From Natranaeroarchaeum aerophilus (GTDB taxonomy: Archaea > Halobacteriota > Halobacteria > Halobacteriales > Natronoarchaeaceae): 64,000 bases of DNA. Position 1 is the first letter of the stretch. Each line of letters starts with the position of its first letter. This document shows positions 7,775 through 16,694 of the stretch, one piece after another. Under the pieces are notes generated by a model. The model saw nothing but the letters and a program-made list of their open reading frames with translations, was not told the DNA's origin and searched no databases. The stretch lies in assembly GCF_023638055.1 (NCBI RefSeq), contig NZ_JAKRVY010000007.1, forward strand, positions 144,532-208,531, given 5' to 3'. The position numbers and the translations under genes were made by a program.

Positions 7775-10753
7775 TCACTCTCCGTTCTCCGATCGATCTG
7801 TCTCTGTATTACCAGGACAGTTGCGTCCGTTTTCGGCGGAATCGATGCCAGGGCCGGTCGTATCCCACGCGTCAGTACAGTCGAACCACGTACCGGTATC
7901 ACCGACTCCGGGGGAGCCGCCGGGGACGACCCCGACGATCACGGTTCGACTGTCGAACCGTATCGGCTCGACACTTCCGATCCGTGCACGTTCGCCGTCA
8001 AGCTCCAGGTGAACGCTCCTGTCCTCCCGGATGTACGTCGTCCCGGCTGGTGAATCGGGAGCGCCGTCGGCCGCACTGACCTCGAACCGGGCGTACTCGC
8101 CGCTCACTTCGACATCCCAGACGCTGAACGACGCATACCAGAAGCTCGGAAACGGAATCACCGGAACACCTGGATAGCTGATCCAGTTCCCGTAGCGTGC
8201 ACTCATCGGGGCATGTGTCGTCCCCGCTGTATCGAGCGGGGGCGCACCGGCGGGCCGGACGGCCGCGACCTCCTCGCGTTCGACCGGTTCGACCGAGAGG
8301 TACGTTGGTGCACCACGAACAGTGAATCCCACCTCCTCCGTCAGCGGTGAGCTATCGAGCGAGCCAGCGTTCTCCTCGATATCGCCGTTCAGCGCGTCTT
8401 GCCCAATACCCAGCGACGTGTCGAGTACGTTGTTCACTGCGCTCGCGTCCTCGCCAAGTTGGTCACCGATATTGTCTTCGATCCCATCCCGAAGATCTTC
8501 GTGGCTATCACCCACAGCCTCGATTGCGTCGATCAGACTCTCGATATACGCCAGACGCAGTTCGGCTCTCGCCTTCGCGGGCGCGTTCTCGTAGCTGTCG
8601 TGGTCTCCGTCGAACACGATATCGTCCTGACGGTGTCGGAGTTCCTCGACGTACCCTTTGATCGGACTGTTGTCCGCCGTGATCAGTTCGTGTCGTTCGA
8701 CTTCGAGCGGGCCGACCTCCGCTCTGACATCCCCGCGCACGTCGTCTACCTCGGCTTCTAGCCATGCTTCGAGGGAGTCCTCATCGTCCGGCTCTACCGT
8801 GACATCGAGCCAGCTGTCGTCCTCGTAGTCGAGCATCGAAACCAGTTGCTCACTATCGTAGACCTGTCGTGGTTGAACCCGCGATTCGAGCTGGTCGTCG
8901 ATCTCTTCCGGATCGATACTCGTGTCAAACACTTCCCGTACAGCACGTTCAGGGAGAGCCTCGAAGTTCCCAACACGTTGACGATCAGGGCCTGGTCGTG
9001 TCGATCCGCCGGGTCGAAACGCGTACTCGACCTCCGGATCGTATCCGGCGCTGTCGACCGCCGCACCATGGCTATGTCTTCCGTCAATATCGATTGCCAC
9101 CTCGAAACGCTTCGTCGAATGGTCCACACTCGTAACTGACTCGGTTCGGTTGGTTGTGGCGTCCCCGTCTGTTCCGTTCGTCGTGCTGTTTCCATCCGTT
9201 CCGTTCGCCGCGTCGATCTCCCGTTCCCACGTACGCGTCTGTTCGTACTCGTTTGTGAGTATGATCTCGTAGCTGTACAGCGGACGACTCTGTGCCGTGT
9301 CGTCACGCCAGAGGGTCCGGCTATTTACCGTCGTATCGCTGTCGTTGACGATCGTCTTTCGATCGTCGTGAACCTCGGTCCAGTTCCCCGAATCGCTCGC
9401 GACACGATCCGGCGGATCGGCGGTCGGCAGTTCGCCGCTCGTTTCGATATCGTCCTCGGCACGCACCGACGCGCTATACACCGAGTCGACGACGTCCGGT
9501 ACCTCCCCGCTTGCGGTATCAATCAACGTATCGAGGGAGTCCGGCGTATCCTCCGAGTTAACTTCCTCGATATCCTCGAAGGCGTCCTCGGTCATCGGAT
9601 CGTCTTCGTCCCAGTTGAACTCCTCGCCGACAACGTCGTAATACGCAAGATCGGCCAGCTCGTCGATAGGGATGTCGACGGTCTCCTCGGCGAACTCCGA
9701 ATCGATGATTTCGTCTTCTGCGAGTTCGGTCAGTGTAGGTGCATCAGGTAGCTCCCCTTCGTGATCGCCGTAAATGTACTCTATATCCTCACAGAGCTGT
9801 TCCGCGTCATAGCTGTCATCCGTATTCTGGTCGGTGTCAAGCAACTCCTCGCCGATGTCGGCACCCATACACGCCCATGCGCCGCGCATCGTTCGCTCGC
9901 CGTGCGGGTCGGTCGTCCCGAACGTCGACTCCTGCACCGAGAACGCCGCGTGATTGGCCAGGACCTCGGTGTGGTCGTTCGGCGTGACATTCTCGAAGTC
10001 CCCGGGGCTCCGGTACTTGTGTGCGATCTTGAGATAGGACACCGGATAGAGCCGCGCTGCGAGTCGGCGTCCGAGTCCATCGTAACCCGTCCCCTCGTCG
10101 AAGATACCTGTATTCAACCGGGATTCGTACTCTTTGGTCCGTTCGTGGAGTTCATACAGTGGTGAAGCAATCGTAACAGTCAGATCCTCCTGGCGGTCCG
10201 CAACTGTCGTTCCACCCCGCTCTGCCTCGAAGGCGACGTCCTCGACGGTGATTCGTATCGTCCCGTTTTCGACCCCGGGGTCGCTCGGCGTCGCTATCTC
10301 GACACGGTCGAGCGCAGCCTCGACGCTCTCGGTTGTCGGTTCGACCGATTGGAGCGATGCAGTGGTGCTCGTTTCGCCCCCGAAGTCCTGCCCCGTATGC
10401 TCCAGTCGCTGTTCGGTCTCCAGATAGACCAGGAGCGCCAGATAGGCATCGAGGGGGTCGTCCTCCCGGTCTGCGATCGCTGCACCCACAGTACTGTTCG
10501 GATCCGGTTCCGTAACCGGCGACCGTGCCGCGTTTTCCGTCGCATCGACGGCGGCAGCCCGAACAGCTGTCTGTGACGCCGCCACAGTTCGGTCGAGTGC
10601 AACCGTCGAATCGTCGTCGACCGTCGGTTCGGGTCTCGTCTCCAGCGTGGCGACGACCCCGACGCTACTGACGAGCAACAGAACGCCGATCATCGCGAAG
10701 GGGACACGTGCGCGGTCGTCGACGCGAATCGACACGGACCGTCGCCGACTCAT
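7775..10753 (-). CDS. Large extracytoplasmic membrane-anchored protein of a pilus-like cassette
   Basis: A 992-residue acidic protein with one N-terminal membrane helix (about 18-38, after the basic RRRSVSIRVDDRARVPF) and the rest apparently outside the membrane; runs such as DGDATTNRTES and NGTDGNSTTNGT offer several N-glycosylation sequons. I recall similar proteins in haloarchaeal clusters with DUF728x names, thought to be pilus or secretion associated, but I cannot confirm the exact family here. The start at 10753 overlaps the TGA of the upstream gene as ATGA, so translation is probably coupled; the open frame reaches three codons further. It is the last gene of a minus-strand row of five. 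Confidence 0.75.
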   Translation of the reverse strand: MSRRRSVSIRVDDRARVPFAMIGVLLLVSSVGVVATLETRPEPTVDDDSTVALDRTVAASQTAVRAAAVDATENAARSPVTEPDPNSTVGAAIADREDDPLDAYLALLVYLETEQRLEHTGQDFGGETSTTASLQSVEPTTESVEAALDRVEIATPSDPGVENGTIRITVEDVAFEAERGGTTVADRQEDLTVTIASPLYELHERTKEYESRLNTGIFDEGTGYDGLGRRLAARLYPVSYLKIAHKYRSPGDFENVTPNDHTEVLANHAAFSVQESTFGTTDPHGERTMRGAWACMGADIGEELLDTDQNTDDSYDAEQLCEDIEYIYGDHEGELPDAPTLTELAEDEIIDSEFAEETVDIPIDELADLAYYDVVGEEFNWDEDDPMTEDAFEDIEEVNSEDTPDSLDTLIDTASGEVPDVVDSVYSASVRAEDDIETSGELPTADPPDRVASDSGNWTEVHDDRKTIVNDSDTTVNSRTLWRDDTAQSRPLYSYEIILTNEYEQTRTWEREIDAANGTDGNSTTNGTDGDATTNRTESVTSVDHSTKRFEVAIDIDGRHSHGAAVDSAGYDPEVEYAFRPGGSTRPGPDRQRVGNFEALPERAVREVFDTSIDPEEIDDQLESRVQPRQVYDSEQLVSMLDYEDDSWLDVTVEPDDEDSLEAWLEAEVDDVRGDVRAEVGPLEVERHELITADNSPIKGYVEELRHRQDDIVFDGDHDSYENAPAKARAELRLAYIESLIDAIEAVGDSHEDLRDGIEDNIGDQLGEDASAVNNVLDTSLGIGQDALNGDIEENAGSLDSSPLTEEVGFTVRGAPTYLSVEPVEREEVAAVRPAGAPPLDTAGTTHAPMSARYGNWISYPGVPVIPFPSFWYASFSVWDVEVSGEYARFEVSAADGAPDSPAGTTYIREDRSVHLELDGERARIGSVEPIRFDSRTVIVGVVPGGSPGVGDTGTWFDCTDAWDTTGPGIDSAENGRNCPGNTETDRSENGE

Positions 10754-11715
10754 GGATCCCACGTCCTCACGACGATCCGAACCTCGCCCGTGGAGAGTAG
10801 CTCGTCGGTTGCCCGTGCCACGCGTTCAGCGTCGCTGTGGTTCGTCTCGGCCGACGTATCGAGCTCGTCGCCGAGCGCATCCGAAAGTTCCTCGGCGACG
10901 ATGTCGTCGGCAAGCCCGTCCGCTAACTCGTCGTTCGCCGCAAGCGCGTCGGCATCCGAGCGGCTCCTCTCGTCGTCGATGTCGTAGCCGTCGACCGTAT
11001 CGAGCGATCCGACCATCCGCTCGTAGCGGTACGCGACGAGCTGGCGTTCGATACCCTGGCGTTCGAGCGCGAGCTGTGTCGCCTCGGGTGGGAATATCCC
11101 ATCGATAACTGTCCCCGAAACGATCACAGCAAGCGTCTCGTAGTCCTCTTCGTAGGCCTCGCGCAACTCGGACTCTGTCGGCTGGTCGATTCCTGAGGCA
11201 ACGGTCATCGTGGCGCTGCTGACATCGGCGTCCGGTGGTGGGGCCGGGCCAGCCGTCGCCTCGCCGCGGATCGACGATCCCTCGTAGGGGGCCCAGACCG
11301 CAGTGACGTTGGCGTTTCCGTCGATTTCAGTGGTCGTTTCGGAGACCACTCCGTCGAGGCGCACCTCGTACTCTTCACCAGCACGGGAGAGCTGCGTCTC
11401 GCCGATTTCTGTGTTCGTCACTGCGGCCGACGCCAGCAATCCGGCGACGGGACCGTGGTCCGTGCGCTCGTACGCGCTTTCCGTGTCGATCGGATCGGCG
11501 TCGAACTCGTCGTCAGCTCGTATCGGCGACATCGAGTACTCCACCGAGGTGGTCGTCGCGCCCAGCAGTTCTGCTGTCCGTTCGGCCCGGTCGGGTGCAG
11601 GGTCATCAGTGCCCGGTTCGGCGACGAGCGCGATCGTCAGCACCGCAGCGCTGACCAGCGCCAGACAGAGCGTGACGTCGACAACAGTACTGACGCCGCG
11701 CCGGTGTCGGGTCAC
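10750..11715 (-). CDS. Pilin-like membrane-anchored protein with class III-type leader
   Basis: This 321-residue protein opens MTRHRRGVSTVVDVTLCLA. The RRG-VS junction followed by a hydrophobic helix (to about residue 32) matches the archaeal prepilin-peptidase (PibD) cleavage pattern, so it may be processed and assembled like a pilin. The remainder is acidic and probably outside the cell. It overlaps the next gene (ATGA at 10750-10753) and is overlapped by the gene before it (11712-11715), which means the row is one operon. No ATPase or membrane platform for pilus assembly is nearby. Confidence 0.72.
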   Translation of the reverse strand: MTRHRRGVSTVVDVTLCLALVSAAVLTIALVAEPGTDDPAPDRAERTAELLGATTTSVEYSMSPIRADDEFDADPIDTESAYERTDHGPVAGLLASAAVTNTEIGETQLSRAGEEYEVRLDGVVSETTTEIDGNANVTAVWAPYEGSSIRGEATAGPAPPPDADVSSATMTVASGIDQPTESELREAYEEDYETLAVIVSGTVIDGIFPPEATQLALERQGIERQLVAYRYERMVGSLDTVDGYDIDDERSRSDADALAANDELADGLADDIVAEELSDALGDELDTSAETNHSDAERVARATDELLSTGEVRIVVRTWDP

Positions 11716-12170
11716 TCCCAGACCTCCACGCTGAGCGTGCCGACGTCGACGTCACCAGGGAGCTCTTCATCGATCACGGGAATCGACCGGCTCGCAGTCC
11801 GGGCACCATCCGGGGGCAAGCCGGGATCGTCATCGCCGTGTGCATCGATCCGCACGCGATCGACGATGCGTTGCTCACCTCGTACGTCCTCGACCGAGAT
11901 GGTGACGCGGACGTGATAGCCGTCCGGCAGCGTCTCGCTGGAGAGCGTTTCCAGCGCATCGGCGTTCGGGTCGTAGAGTCCATCATCGCCGAGGTCAGTC
12001 CAGACCGTATCGAGGGTGGTCTCCTCGACGGCCCGGTCGCTCGTGCCCGGGAGGGCGTTGGCGGCGTAGCCCGCGTACAGGCTCACGCCGAGACAGACGG
12101 CAGCGACCGCAACGAGCGCGGGAATCGGCTCGGTCTGCCCGCACTCGTCAGGCCGCCACGAGCGTGGCAC
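11712..12170 (-). CDS. Pilin-like small membrane protein (GTG start)
   Basis: The reading frame is open much further upstream, but it then runs under the coding sequence of the preceding gene. The best start is GTG at 12170, giving a 152-residue protein MPRSWRPDECGQTEPIP... with a hydrophobic helix right after GQTEP (about 15-35). G-QTEP followed by a helix is a pilin-like class III signal in many haloarchaeal proteins. The start lies inside the 3' end of the upstream gene (22-base overlap), consistent with translational coupling. The C-terminal part is an acidic beta-rich domain of unknown function. Confidence 0.68.
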   Translation of the reverse strand: MPRSWRPDECGQTEPIPALVAVAAVCLGVSLYAGYAANALPGTSDRAVEETTLDTVWTDLGDDGLYDPNADALETLSSETLPDGYHVRVTISVEDVRGEQRIVDRVRIDAHGDDDPGLPPDGARTASRSIPVIDEELPGDVDVGTLSVEVWE

Positions 12171-12657
12171 GCTTTTCACCTCCGGATGTTGGGTACGCAA
12201 CCGTCCGGACGCGCACTGTTCCGTCGGCAGGTCGCCACTCCGGATCTTGTGCCCGGTCGCGTGCGTCCTCGACATCCCCATGGAAGGCGGCCCACGCGTC
12301 GCGGTCGGCGTTGTGATCGTAAACGGAGGTGGCATCGTCGCCATCGAGGACGGCTCGCAACTGCTCGTCACCGCTTGCCGGTACCATCCGGCCGTACGCA
12401 ATTCGGGCCGTACTCTGGGTTCCGTCCGCTCGGAGCCAGAGACGTCGCTCGCCGATCCGCGCTTCGGTCCCATCGTGGTCGTACTCACCTGTCGCCTCGG
12501 CAGGGCTGGCTGCCGTCTCCTCGATCGTGTTCGCCGCTGTGGTAGCGTCCGGTGGTGGTGTCGACGGGATGCTCAAGGCGAGTCCGGCGAGCCCAATACT
12601 GACCGCCGCGACGCCGAGCCAGACATACCAGGCATCGACCGGTGCTTCGGTGTCCAT
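12148..12657 (-). CDS. Membrane-anchored small protein of the pilus-like cassette
   Basis: A 169-residue protein with one N-terminal helix (WYVWLGVAAVSIGLAGLAL, residues 10-28) and a soluble, probably extracellular domain that contains basic and acidic stretches. I believe similar proteins sit in the same relative place in other haloarchaeal cassettes, but have no confirmation. It overlaps the following gene by 22 bases and is preceded by another single-helix protein 45 bases away, so all five are likely one transcript. Confidence 0.7.
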   Translation of the reverse strand: MDTEAPVDAWYVWLGVAAVSIGLAGLALSIPSTPPPDATTAANTIEETAASPAEATGEYDHDGTEARIGERRLWLRADGTQSTARIAYGRMVPASGDEQLRAVLDGDDATSVYDHNADRDAWAAFHGDVEDARDRAQDPEWRPADGTVRVRTVAYPTSGGEKRATLVAA

Positions 12658-12702
12658 GGCCCCAGATCGCCGCGTTCTGGTACTTAAACCGTCGGGCGGG
12701 GA

Positions 12703-13167
12703 TCACCGTCGAGAGAGCTCGACGATCGGCTTTCCGCCTGCACGGTCGCGTGTGAGACTCAGCACGAGGCTTCGCTCGCCGGTCCCCTGAAGTGCGATCG
12801 TGTCGCTACCCGGATCGGCGGCATCGACGATCGGTGCGTCGACATGCATCGCGTGCGTGTGTCCTCCTTCAACCGCGTAGCGGATCACGGAGCGATCGTC
12901 ATCCACCCGGTGGATCTCGAACCGATCTACCGGTGCGGTCGTGAACGAGTCCGCCGGAAGTGTCAGGGTCAGGCTTCGCCGTGCGCCGTCGACCCCGGCA
13001 GGTGGCGGGTCCTCGTCGTCAACGAGCGAGGTGGCAGCGGTTTCGATTTCGGCGGCCTCCCGGTCGAGCACACCCTCGGTGTTGGTAACACCCCCGCGGT
13101 CGATCGCCGGGACCGCGATAGCGAGCAGCGTGGCGGTCAACAGGACCGCGAGCACGACGCGAATCAT
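12703..13167 (-). CDS. First protein of the pilus-like cassette, single membrane helix
   Basis: The frame stays open far upstream across the opposite-strand GTPase gene, which is a shadow effect. The sensible start is ATG at 13167, giving 154 residues: MIRVVLAVLLTATLLAIAVP is a membrane helix or signal segment, followed by an acidic beta-rich domain (RRSLTLTLPADSF, DRFEIHRVDDDRSVIRYAV). Function unknown; it heads the row 13167-7775 and is divergent from the GTPase at 13528, with a repeat-like intergenic region between them. Confidence 0.68.
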   Translation of the reverse strand: MIRVVLAVLLTATLLAIAVPAIDRGGVTNTEGVLDREAAEIETAATSLVDDEDPPPAGVDGARRSLTLTLPADSFTTAPVDRFEIHRVDDDRSVIRYAVEGGHTHAMHVDAPIVDAADPGSDTIALQGTGERSLVLSLTRDRAGGKPIVELSRR

Positions 13168-13527
13168 GGTGGGACTGGCCGCGGGATCGCTCTTGAACCT
13201 GTGGCCCGACCCGGCGGTTGCGGTGGCGCGCGCTGGCTGGCGCTTGCCGCCAGCCGAAACTGCGTGAGGGACGCCGCAGAACGCAGTGAAGCGGCGAGGC
13301 TGGGGAGGACGAGGCTGTGTGGGTGGATCGAAAGGGGCCGTCGCGGTCGACGCGTCCGCGGCCCGCCAGCACTGCAGGCGAGCGTAGTGAGCCGAAGCGC
13401 GCACGGCCGCAGAGGGGGCGAGCGTGGCGGGGGCTTTCAGGCTGGCAGGAGACGTACGGTCATCACGAACCCAACCACCGACTCCGAGAACCGAAAGGCA
13501 GTTTTCCCCGACCCGAGAAAGGCTCCT
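13168..13527. other. Intergenic region with haloarchaeal-type dispersed repeat
   Basis: No gene seen in 360 bases. The stretch 13251-13438 is a very GC-rich text bounded on one side by GAAAGGGGCCG (13330-13340) and on the other by GCGGGGGCTTTC (13427-13438), which are inverted relative to each other. I recognise this kind of GAAAGGGGC...GGGGCTTTC text as common between genes in several haloarchaeal genomes. The right end holds the promoter region of the GTPase gene. Confidence 0.5.
13330..13438. repeat. GC-rich intergenic repeat with inverted GAAAGGGGC / GGGGCTTTC ends
   Basis: Two inverted end motifs (13330-13340 and 13427-13438) enclose about 86 bases of GC-rich sequence. Only one copy is in this window, so its repeated nature is recalled from other haloarchaeal genomes rather than shown here. 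Confidence 0.4.
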
Positions 13528-14706
13528 ATGCTCTCGATCGCGCTTGCCGGGAAGCCAAACGCCGGCAAGTCCACGTTCTACACCGCGGCGACGCGCGCGG
13601 ACGTCGACGTCGCCAACTACCCGTTCACGACAATCGACGCGAACCGCGGCGTCACACACGCACGCACCGAGTGTCCCTGCCTCACCCGCGAAGAGCGGTG
13701 TGGTAACCAGAACTGCCACGACGGGAAACGCTACGTCCCGATCGAACTGCTGGACGTCGCTGGCCTCGTTCCGGGTGCACACGAGGGGAAGGGGCTGGGC
13801 AATCAGTTCCTTGACGAACTGACGAACGCCGACGCGATCATCAACGTCGTCGACGCTTCGGGCGGGACGAACGCGAAGGGTGAACCGGTCGAGACCGGCA
13901 GCCACGATCCGATCGAGGACATCGACTTTATCGAGGAGGAGATGGATCTCTGGCTGGCGAGTATCGTGGACCGCAACTGGGAGACCGTCGAGCGCCAGTC
14001 CCGCTCGCCGGGCTTCGACATCGACGAGGCGCTCGCGGAAATGCTCACCGGCTTCGGCGCGACCGAGGCGGAGGTCGCGGCCAGCCTGCGCGAGGTCGAG
14101 TACCCCGAGAACCCGGCGGACTGGACCGACGAGCACCGCGAGGCGCTGGCACGGGATGTCCGCGAGCGCACGAAGCCGATCATCGTCACGGCGAACAAGA
14201 TCGACGTCGCCCCCGAGGAAAACGTCGAGAAACTGCTCGAACTGGACAAGCCCGTTATTCCCACCACGGCGGAGGGCGAACTCGCCCTGCGCAACGCCGC
14301 CGACGCCGGGCTGGTCGACTACGATCCCGGCGACGCCGAGTTCGCGATCGGTGAGGGCGTCAGCGACGAGCAACGCGCTGCCCTGGATGGCCTGCGCGGC
14401 GCGATGGACCGCTGGGACGGCACCGGCGTGCAGGGCGCGCTCGACTACGCGGTGTATGACCTGCTCGATCGGATCACCGCTTACCCCGTGCAGGACGCCA
14501 GCAAGTGGACCGACGCGACGGGCAACGTCCTCCCCGACGCCTTCCTGCTCCCGCGGGGCTCGACGCCGGTCGACCTGGCTTACGCCGTCCACTCCGATAT
14601 CGGGGACGGCTATCTCCACGCCGTCAACGCGAAAACCAGCCGTGAGGTCGGCGAGGGCTACGAACTGGAGGAGGGCGACGTCATCAAGATCGTGAGCACG
14701 AACTGA
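13528..14706 (+). CDS. OBG-family / YchF-like GTPase with C-terminal TGS domain
   Basis: A 392-residue protein with G1 AGKPNAGKST near the N-terminus, G3 DVAGLVPGAHEGKGLG, G4 TANKID, and a C-terminal TGS domain (FLLPRGSTPVDLAYAVHS... EEGDVIKIV). A cysteine-rich insert (CPCLTREERCGNQNC) follows the switch region, a zinc-site-like feature of the archaeal branch. These nucleotide-binding proteins associate with ribosomes or tRNA and act in translation or stress. The start at 13528 places G1 at residue 8, as in the family; the longer open frame to 12844 is a shadow of the opposite strand. Confidence 0.92.
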   Translation: MLSIALAGKPNAGKSTFYTAATRADVDVANYPFTTIDANRGVTHARTECPCLTREERCGNQNCHDGKRYVPIELLDVAGLVPGAHEGKGLGNQFLDELTNADAIINVVDASGGTNAKGEPVETGSHDPIEDIDFIEEEMDLWLASIVDRNWETVERQSRSPGFDIDEALAEMLTGFGATEAEVAASLREVEYPENPADWTDEHREALARDVRERTKPIIVTANKIDVAPEENVEKLLELDKPVIPTTAEGELALRNAADAGLVDYDPGDAEFAIGEGVSDEQRAALDGLRGAMDRWDGTGVQGALDYAVYDLLDRITAYPVQDASKWTDATGNVLPDAFLLPRGSTPVDLAYAVHSDIGDGYLHAVNAKTSREVGEGYELEEGDVIKIVSTN

Positions 14707-14757
14707 GCCAGCCGCCTGGCCCAGATTTTATTTCATCGGGACGTGAACGACGGTCCG

Positions 14758-15024
14758 ATGAGCAGTTTTCCCTCTTCCGACGGGAAGCCGCCGTCGGGTA
14801 TGTCCACTGCGGAAGCCGTCCTCGGACTGATCGCGTTGATCTCCCTGCCCGCAGTAGCCGTGCTCGCCGCAGCCGCCTCGTGGGTGCTCTGGCTGGTACT
14901 CCCGGTTGTCGTCCTCGCCGTGCTCTACCTGCTCGTGCGGATCCTCAGGACGCTCCGCGAGTTACAGGAGTCGGTGAATCAGCTGGAACGACGCCTCGAC
15001 AGATTCGATCGCGATGAACAGTAA
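14758..15024 (+). CDS. Small membrane protein with C-terminal coiled coil
   Basis: An 88-residue protein from MSSFPSSDGKPP, with two adjoining hydrophobic helices (about 17-42 and 43-62) and a charged helix (LRTLRELQESVNQLERRLDR) with heptad-like leucines that should form a coiled coil. A GTG at 14743 is an alternative start adding five residues. A TATA-like TTTTATTT at 14726-14733 lies 25 bases upstream, favouring the ATG. Function unknown. Confidence 0.6.
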   Translation: MSSFPSSDGKPPSGMSTAEAVLGLIALISLPAVAVLAAAASWVLWLVLPVVVLAVLYLLVRILRTLRELQESVNQLERRLDRFDRDEQ

Positions 15025-15330
15025 CAGTCCGGACTCCCCGAGCCCTCGCAGCGACAGCTAGTTCCAATCGGATCGACGCTCCAGTCTCTCTATGGCTACG
15101 GATCGCTCAGAGCTTGCGCCGAACGGTCGAGCAGATAGAGGAAACGCTCGACCGCGAACCGTAGACTGGTGGCCATCGAGTCAGTTCAGTTCTGATGTCA
15201 CAATGTAACGTTGTATACAATGTGATATTATGTACAATGTGACGCCCCCGTATGTCGGCAGTCCGGACTCTCACCGAAACAGCTGTCAGCAATACTTTAT
15301 ACTGCAGTGAGGTCAACAACTAGCCGAGAG
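15025..15330. other. Intergenic region with operator-like repeats
   Basis: About 300 bases without a gene. It holds a cluster of ACAATGTG-type repeats (15197-15243) and a TATA-like box, ACTTTATACTG near 15293-15303, about 30 bases before the membrane-protein gene at 15331. Confidence 0.55.
15197..15243 (+). promoter_or_regulatory. Candidate operator cluster (ACAATGTG repeats around TTGTATACAA)
   Basis: The stretch contains GTCACAATGT, the perfect palindrome TTGTATACAA, and two direct copies of ACAATGTGA, with the last copy nearly the reverse complement of the first arm. It lies 90-135 bases before the start of the gene at 15331 and about 50 bases upstream of its TATA box. The layout is that of a multi-site operator; the binding protein is unknown. 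Confidence 0.4.
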
Positions 15331-15744
15331 ATGGCCCTCATAGACTGGTTCCCCGATCGTCCTCCAACGTGGTCAGAGGTTGGGTCGGCTGGATTCGGCG
15401 TCCTGTCGGTTCTGACAATGATTCCGATGCAACGGCCGGTTTTGCCGTCGTGGCTCGTCGCCGGATTCGTGACGGCAGCGATCGGTCTCGGACCGGTCGC
15501 ACAGTCGTCCGCCGGTGCCCGGATCGGGAACTGGTTCAGAGGTATCGGAGAGACAGGGCGTGCGGTCGCAATCGTGGTCTTCGCACTTGCTATGTGGGGC
15601 GCGGTGTTTGCACTGGAGCCGTCGCTTTCTGCGTTGTCGAGTGCGGTCGCCGGTGCTGTAGCGGCGTTGGCATTGTATACGATACTGTTCGTGATTCTTT
15701 CAGGGAGTATCGAGGGGTGGACGACGCCACTGGACGGGTCGTGA
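15331..15744 (+). CDS. Four-helix membrane protein, unknown function
   Basis: The 137-residue protein begins MALIDWFPDRPPTW and has about four hydrophobic helices (residues 18-32, 40-58, 78-98, 102-125) with few charged residues between them. The frame is open from a GTG at 15307, but the TATA box at about 15295-15303 lies 28-36 bases before the ATG at 15331, so that start fits better. No family recognised. It ends 20 bases before the convergent prenyltransferase gene. Confidence 0.6.
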   Translation: MALIDWFPDRPPTWSEVGSAGFGVLSVLTMIPMQRPVLPSWLVAGFVTAAIGLGPVAQSSAGARIGNWFRGIGETGRAVAIVVFALAMWGAVFALEPSLSALSSAVAGAVAALALYTILFVILSGSIEGWTTPLDGS

Positions 15745-15763
15745 CCGAGAATCGCAGTAGATC

Positions 15764-16615
15764 TCAGACAAGCGGCTGCCACCATACCGCGGCGACCAGC
15801 ACGGCAAGAAAGACGTAGCAACCCCGAACGAGCAACATGGTGGCAATTTCGGGGTCGGCACGCCGCGCAAATCCGGCGACGACGGCGAAGGCCAGCACAG
15901 CAATAACGGAACTCGGCGGGAACGGGCCGAGCGCCGCGAGGGCAAGCACGAGCACGAGTGCGGTGAGCATCAGCCCGTAGGCAAGCGACATCGCGCGATC
16001 GGGGCCGAGCGAGACGGCGACGGTGCGTTTCTCGATCGACAGATCGTACTCGTAATCCTGCATGTCGTCGATGACCTTGACGCCCGAGAGGAGGACGAGA
16101 AAGACTGCACCGAAGGCGAGCGCGACCGGTGCAAACATCGTTGCCTGTACGTAGAACCCGCCAACGAGGGCGAGGGCGATCCCGGCGGGGTAGCCGGTCG
16201 TCGTGGTGATCGGATTCGTGTCCAGTTGGGGGGCGTGGTGGTAGCCGATCAGCCAGCACGGCAGGGTGACGAGCGCGGCGACGGCGTCGACGAGCAGGGC
16301 GAGGGCGACCAGACAGGCGAAAAATATCGTCGTCGAGCCGACCAGTGCGGCGCGACAGCCCCATTCGGACATGGGGTGGTCGTCGTCCTCGCCACGGCTG
16401 TAGAAGTCGACGTAGCCATCCTTGACGTGGGCGGTGTACACCGCGGCAAAAATCGCCAGGGCGTGAATCCCGGCAAGCCGGGGATCGAACGCACCGGCGA
16501 GGACGCCGCCGAACAGCGAGGCGGCGACCGGCGGGAGCATGAACACGGGGTGGACCTGGGAGAGCAGGGCGCGCAGATCGGCACCCAGTCCGGCGTCGTG
16601 GCGTGCAACCGACAT
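15764..16615 (-). CDS. UbiA-family prenyltransferase
   Basis: A 283-residue polytopic membrane protein with the two Asp-rich UbiA motifs: DGYVDFYSRGEDD after the second helix and IDDMQDYEYDLSIEKRT after the fifth or sixth. UbiA enzymes transfer isoprenoid chains to acceptors using Mg-bound diphosphates. In haloarchaea they act on quinones, on glycerol lipids, or on carotenoids (lycopene elongase, on the way to bacterioruberin); the acceptor of this one cannot be told. Start chosen at MSVARHDAGLGAD (16615); the longer frame to 16669 reads through AT-rich promoter DNA. It lies near an IPP isomerase and an aminotransferase on the same strand. Confidence 0.85.
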   Translation of the reverse strand: MSVARHDAGLGADLRALLSQVHPVFMLPPVAASLFGGVLAGAFDPRLAGIHALAIFAAVYTAHVKDGYVDFYSRGEDDDHPMSEWGCRAALVGSTTIFFACLVALALLVDAVAALVTLPCWLIGYHHAPQLDTNPITTTTGYPAGIALALVGGFYVQATMFAPVALAFGAVFLVLLSGVKVIDDMQDYEYDLSIEKRTVAVSLGPDRAMSLAYGLMLTALVLVLALAALGPFPPSSVIAVLAFAVVAGFARRADPEIATMLLVRGCYVFLAVLVAAVWWQPLV

Positions 16616-16694
16616 GCACCACAGTATGTGGGGAGTTGTCATATATGCAGCGCACGACAACCCGATCACAGCTGGGGCGTGGATCGCTCCCTGG

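Noticed and set aside
13168..14619. Extension of the first pilus-like protein into the GTPase gene
   Set aside because: The extension is antisense to a clear YchF-like GTPase; the membrane helix starts at 13167.
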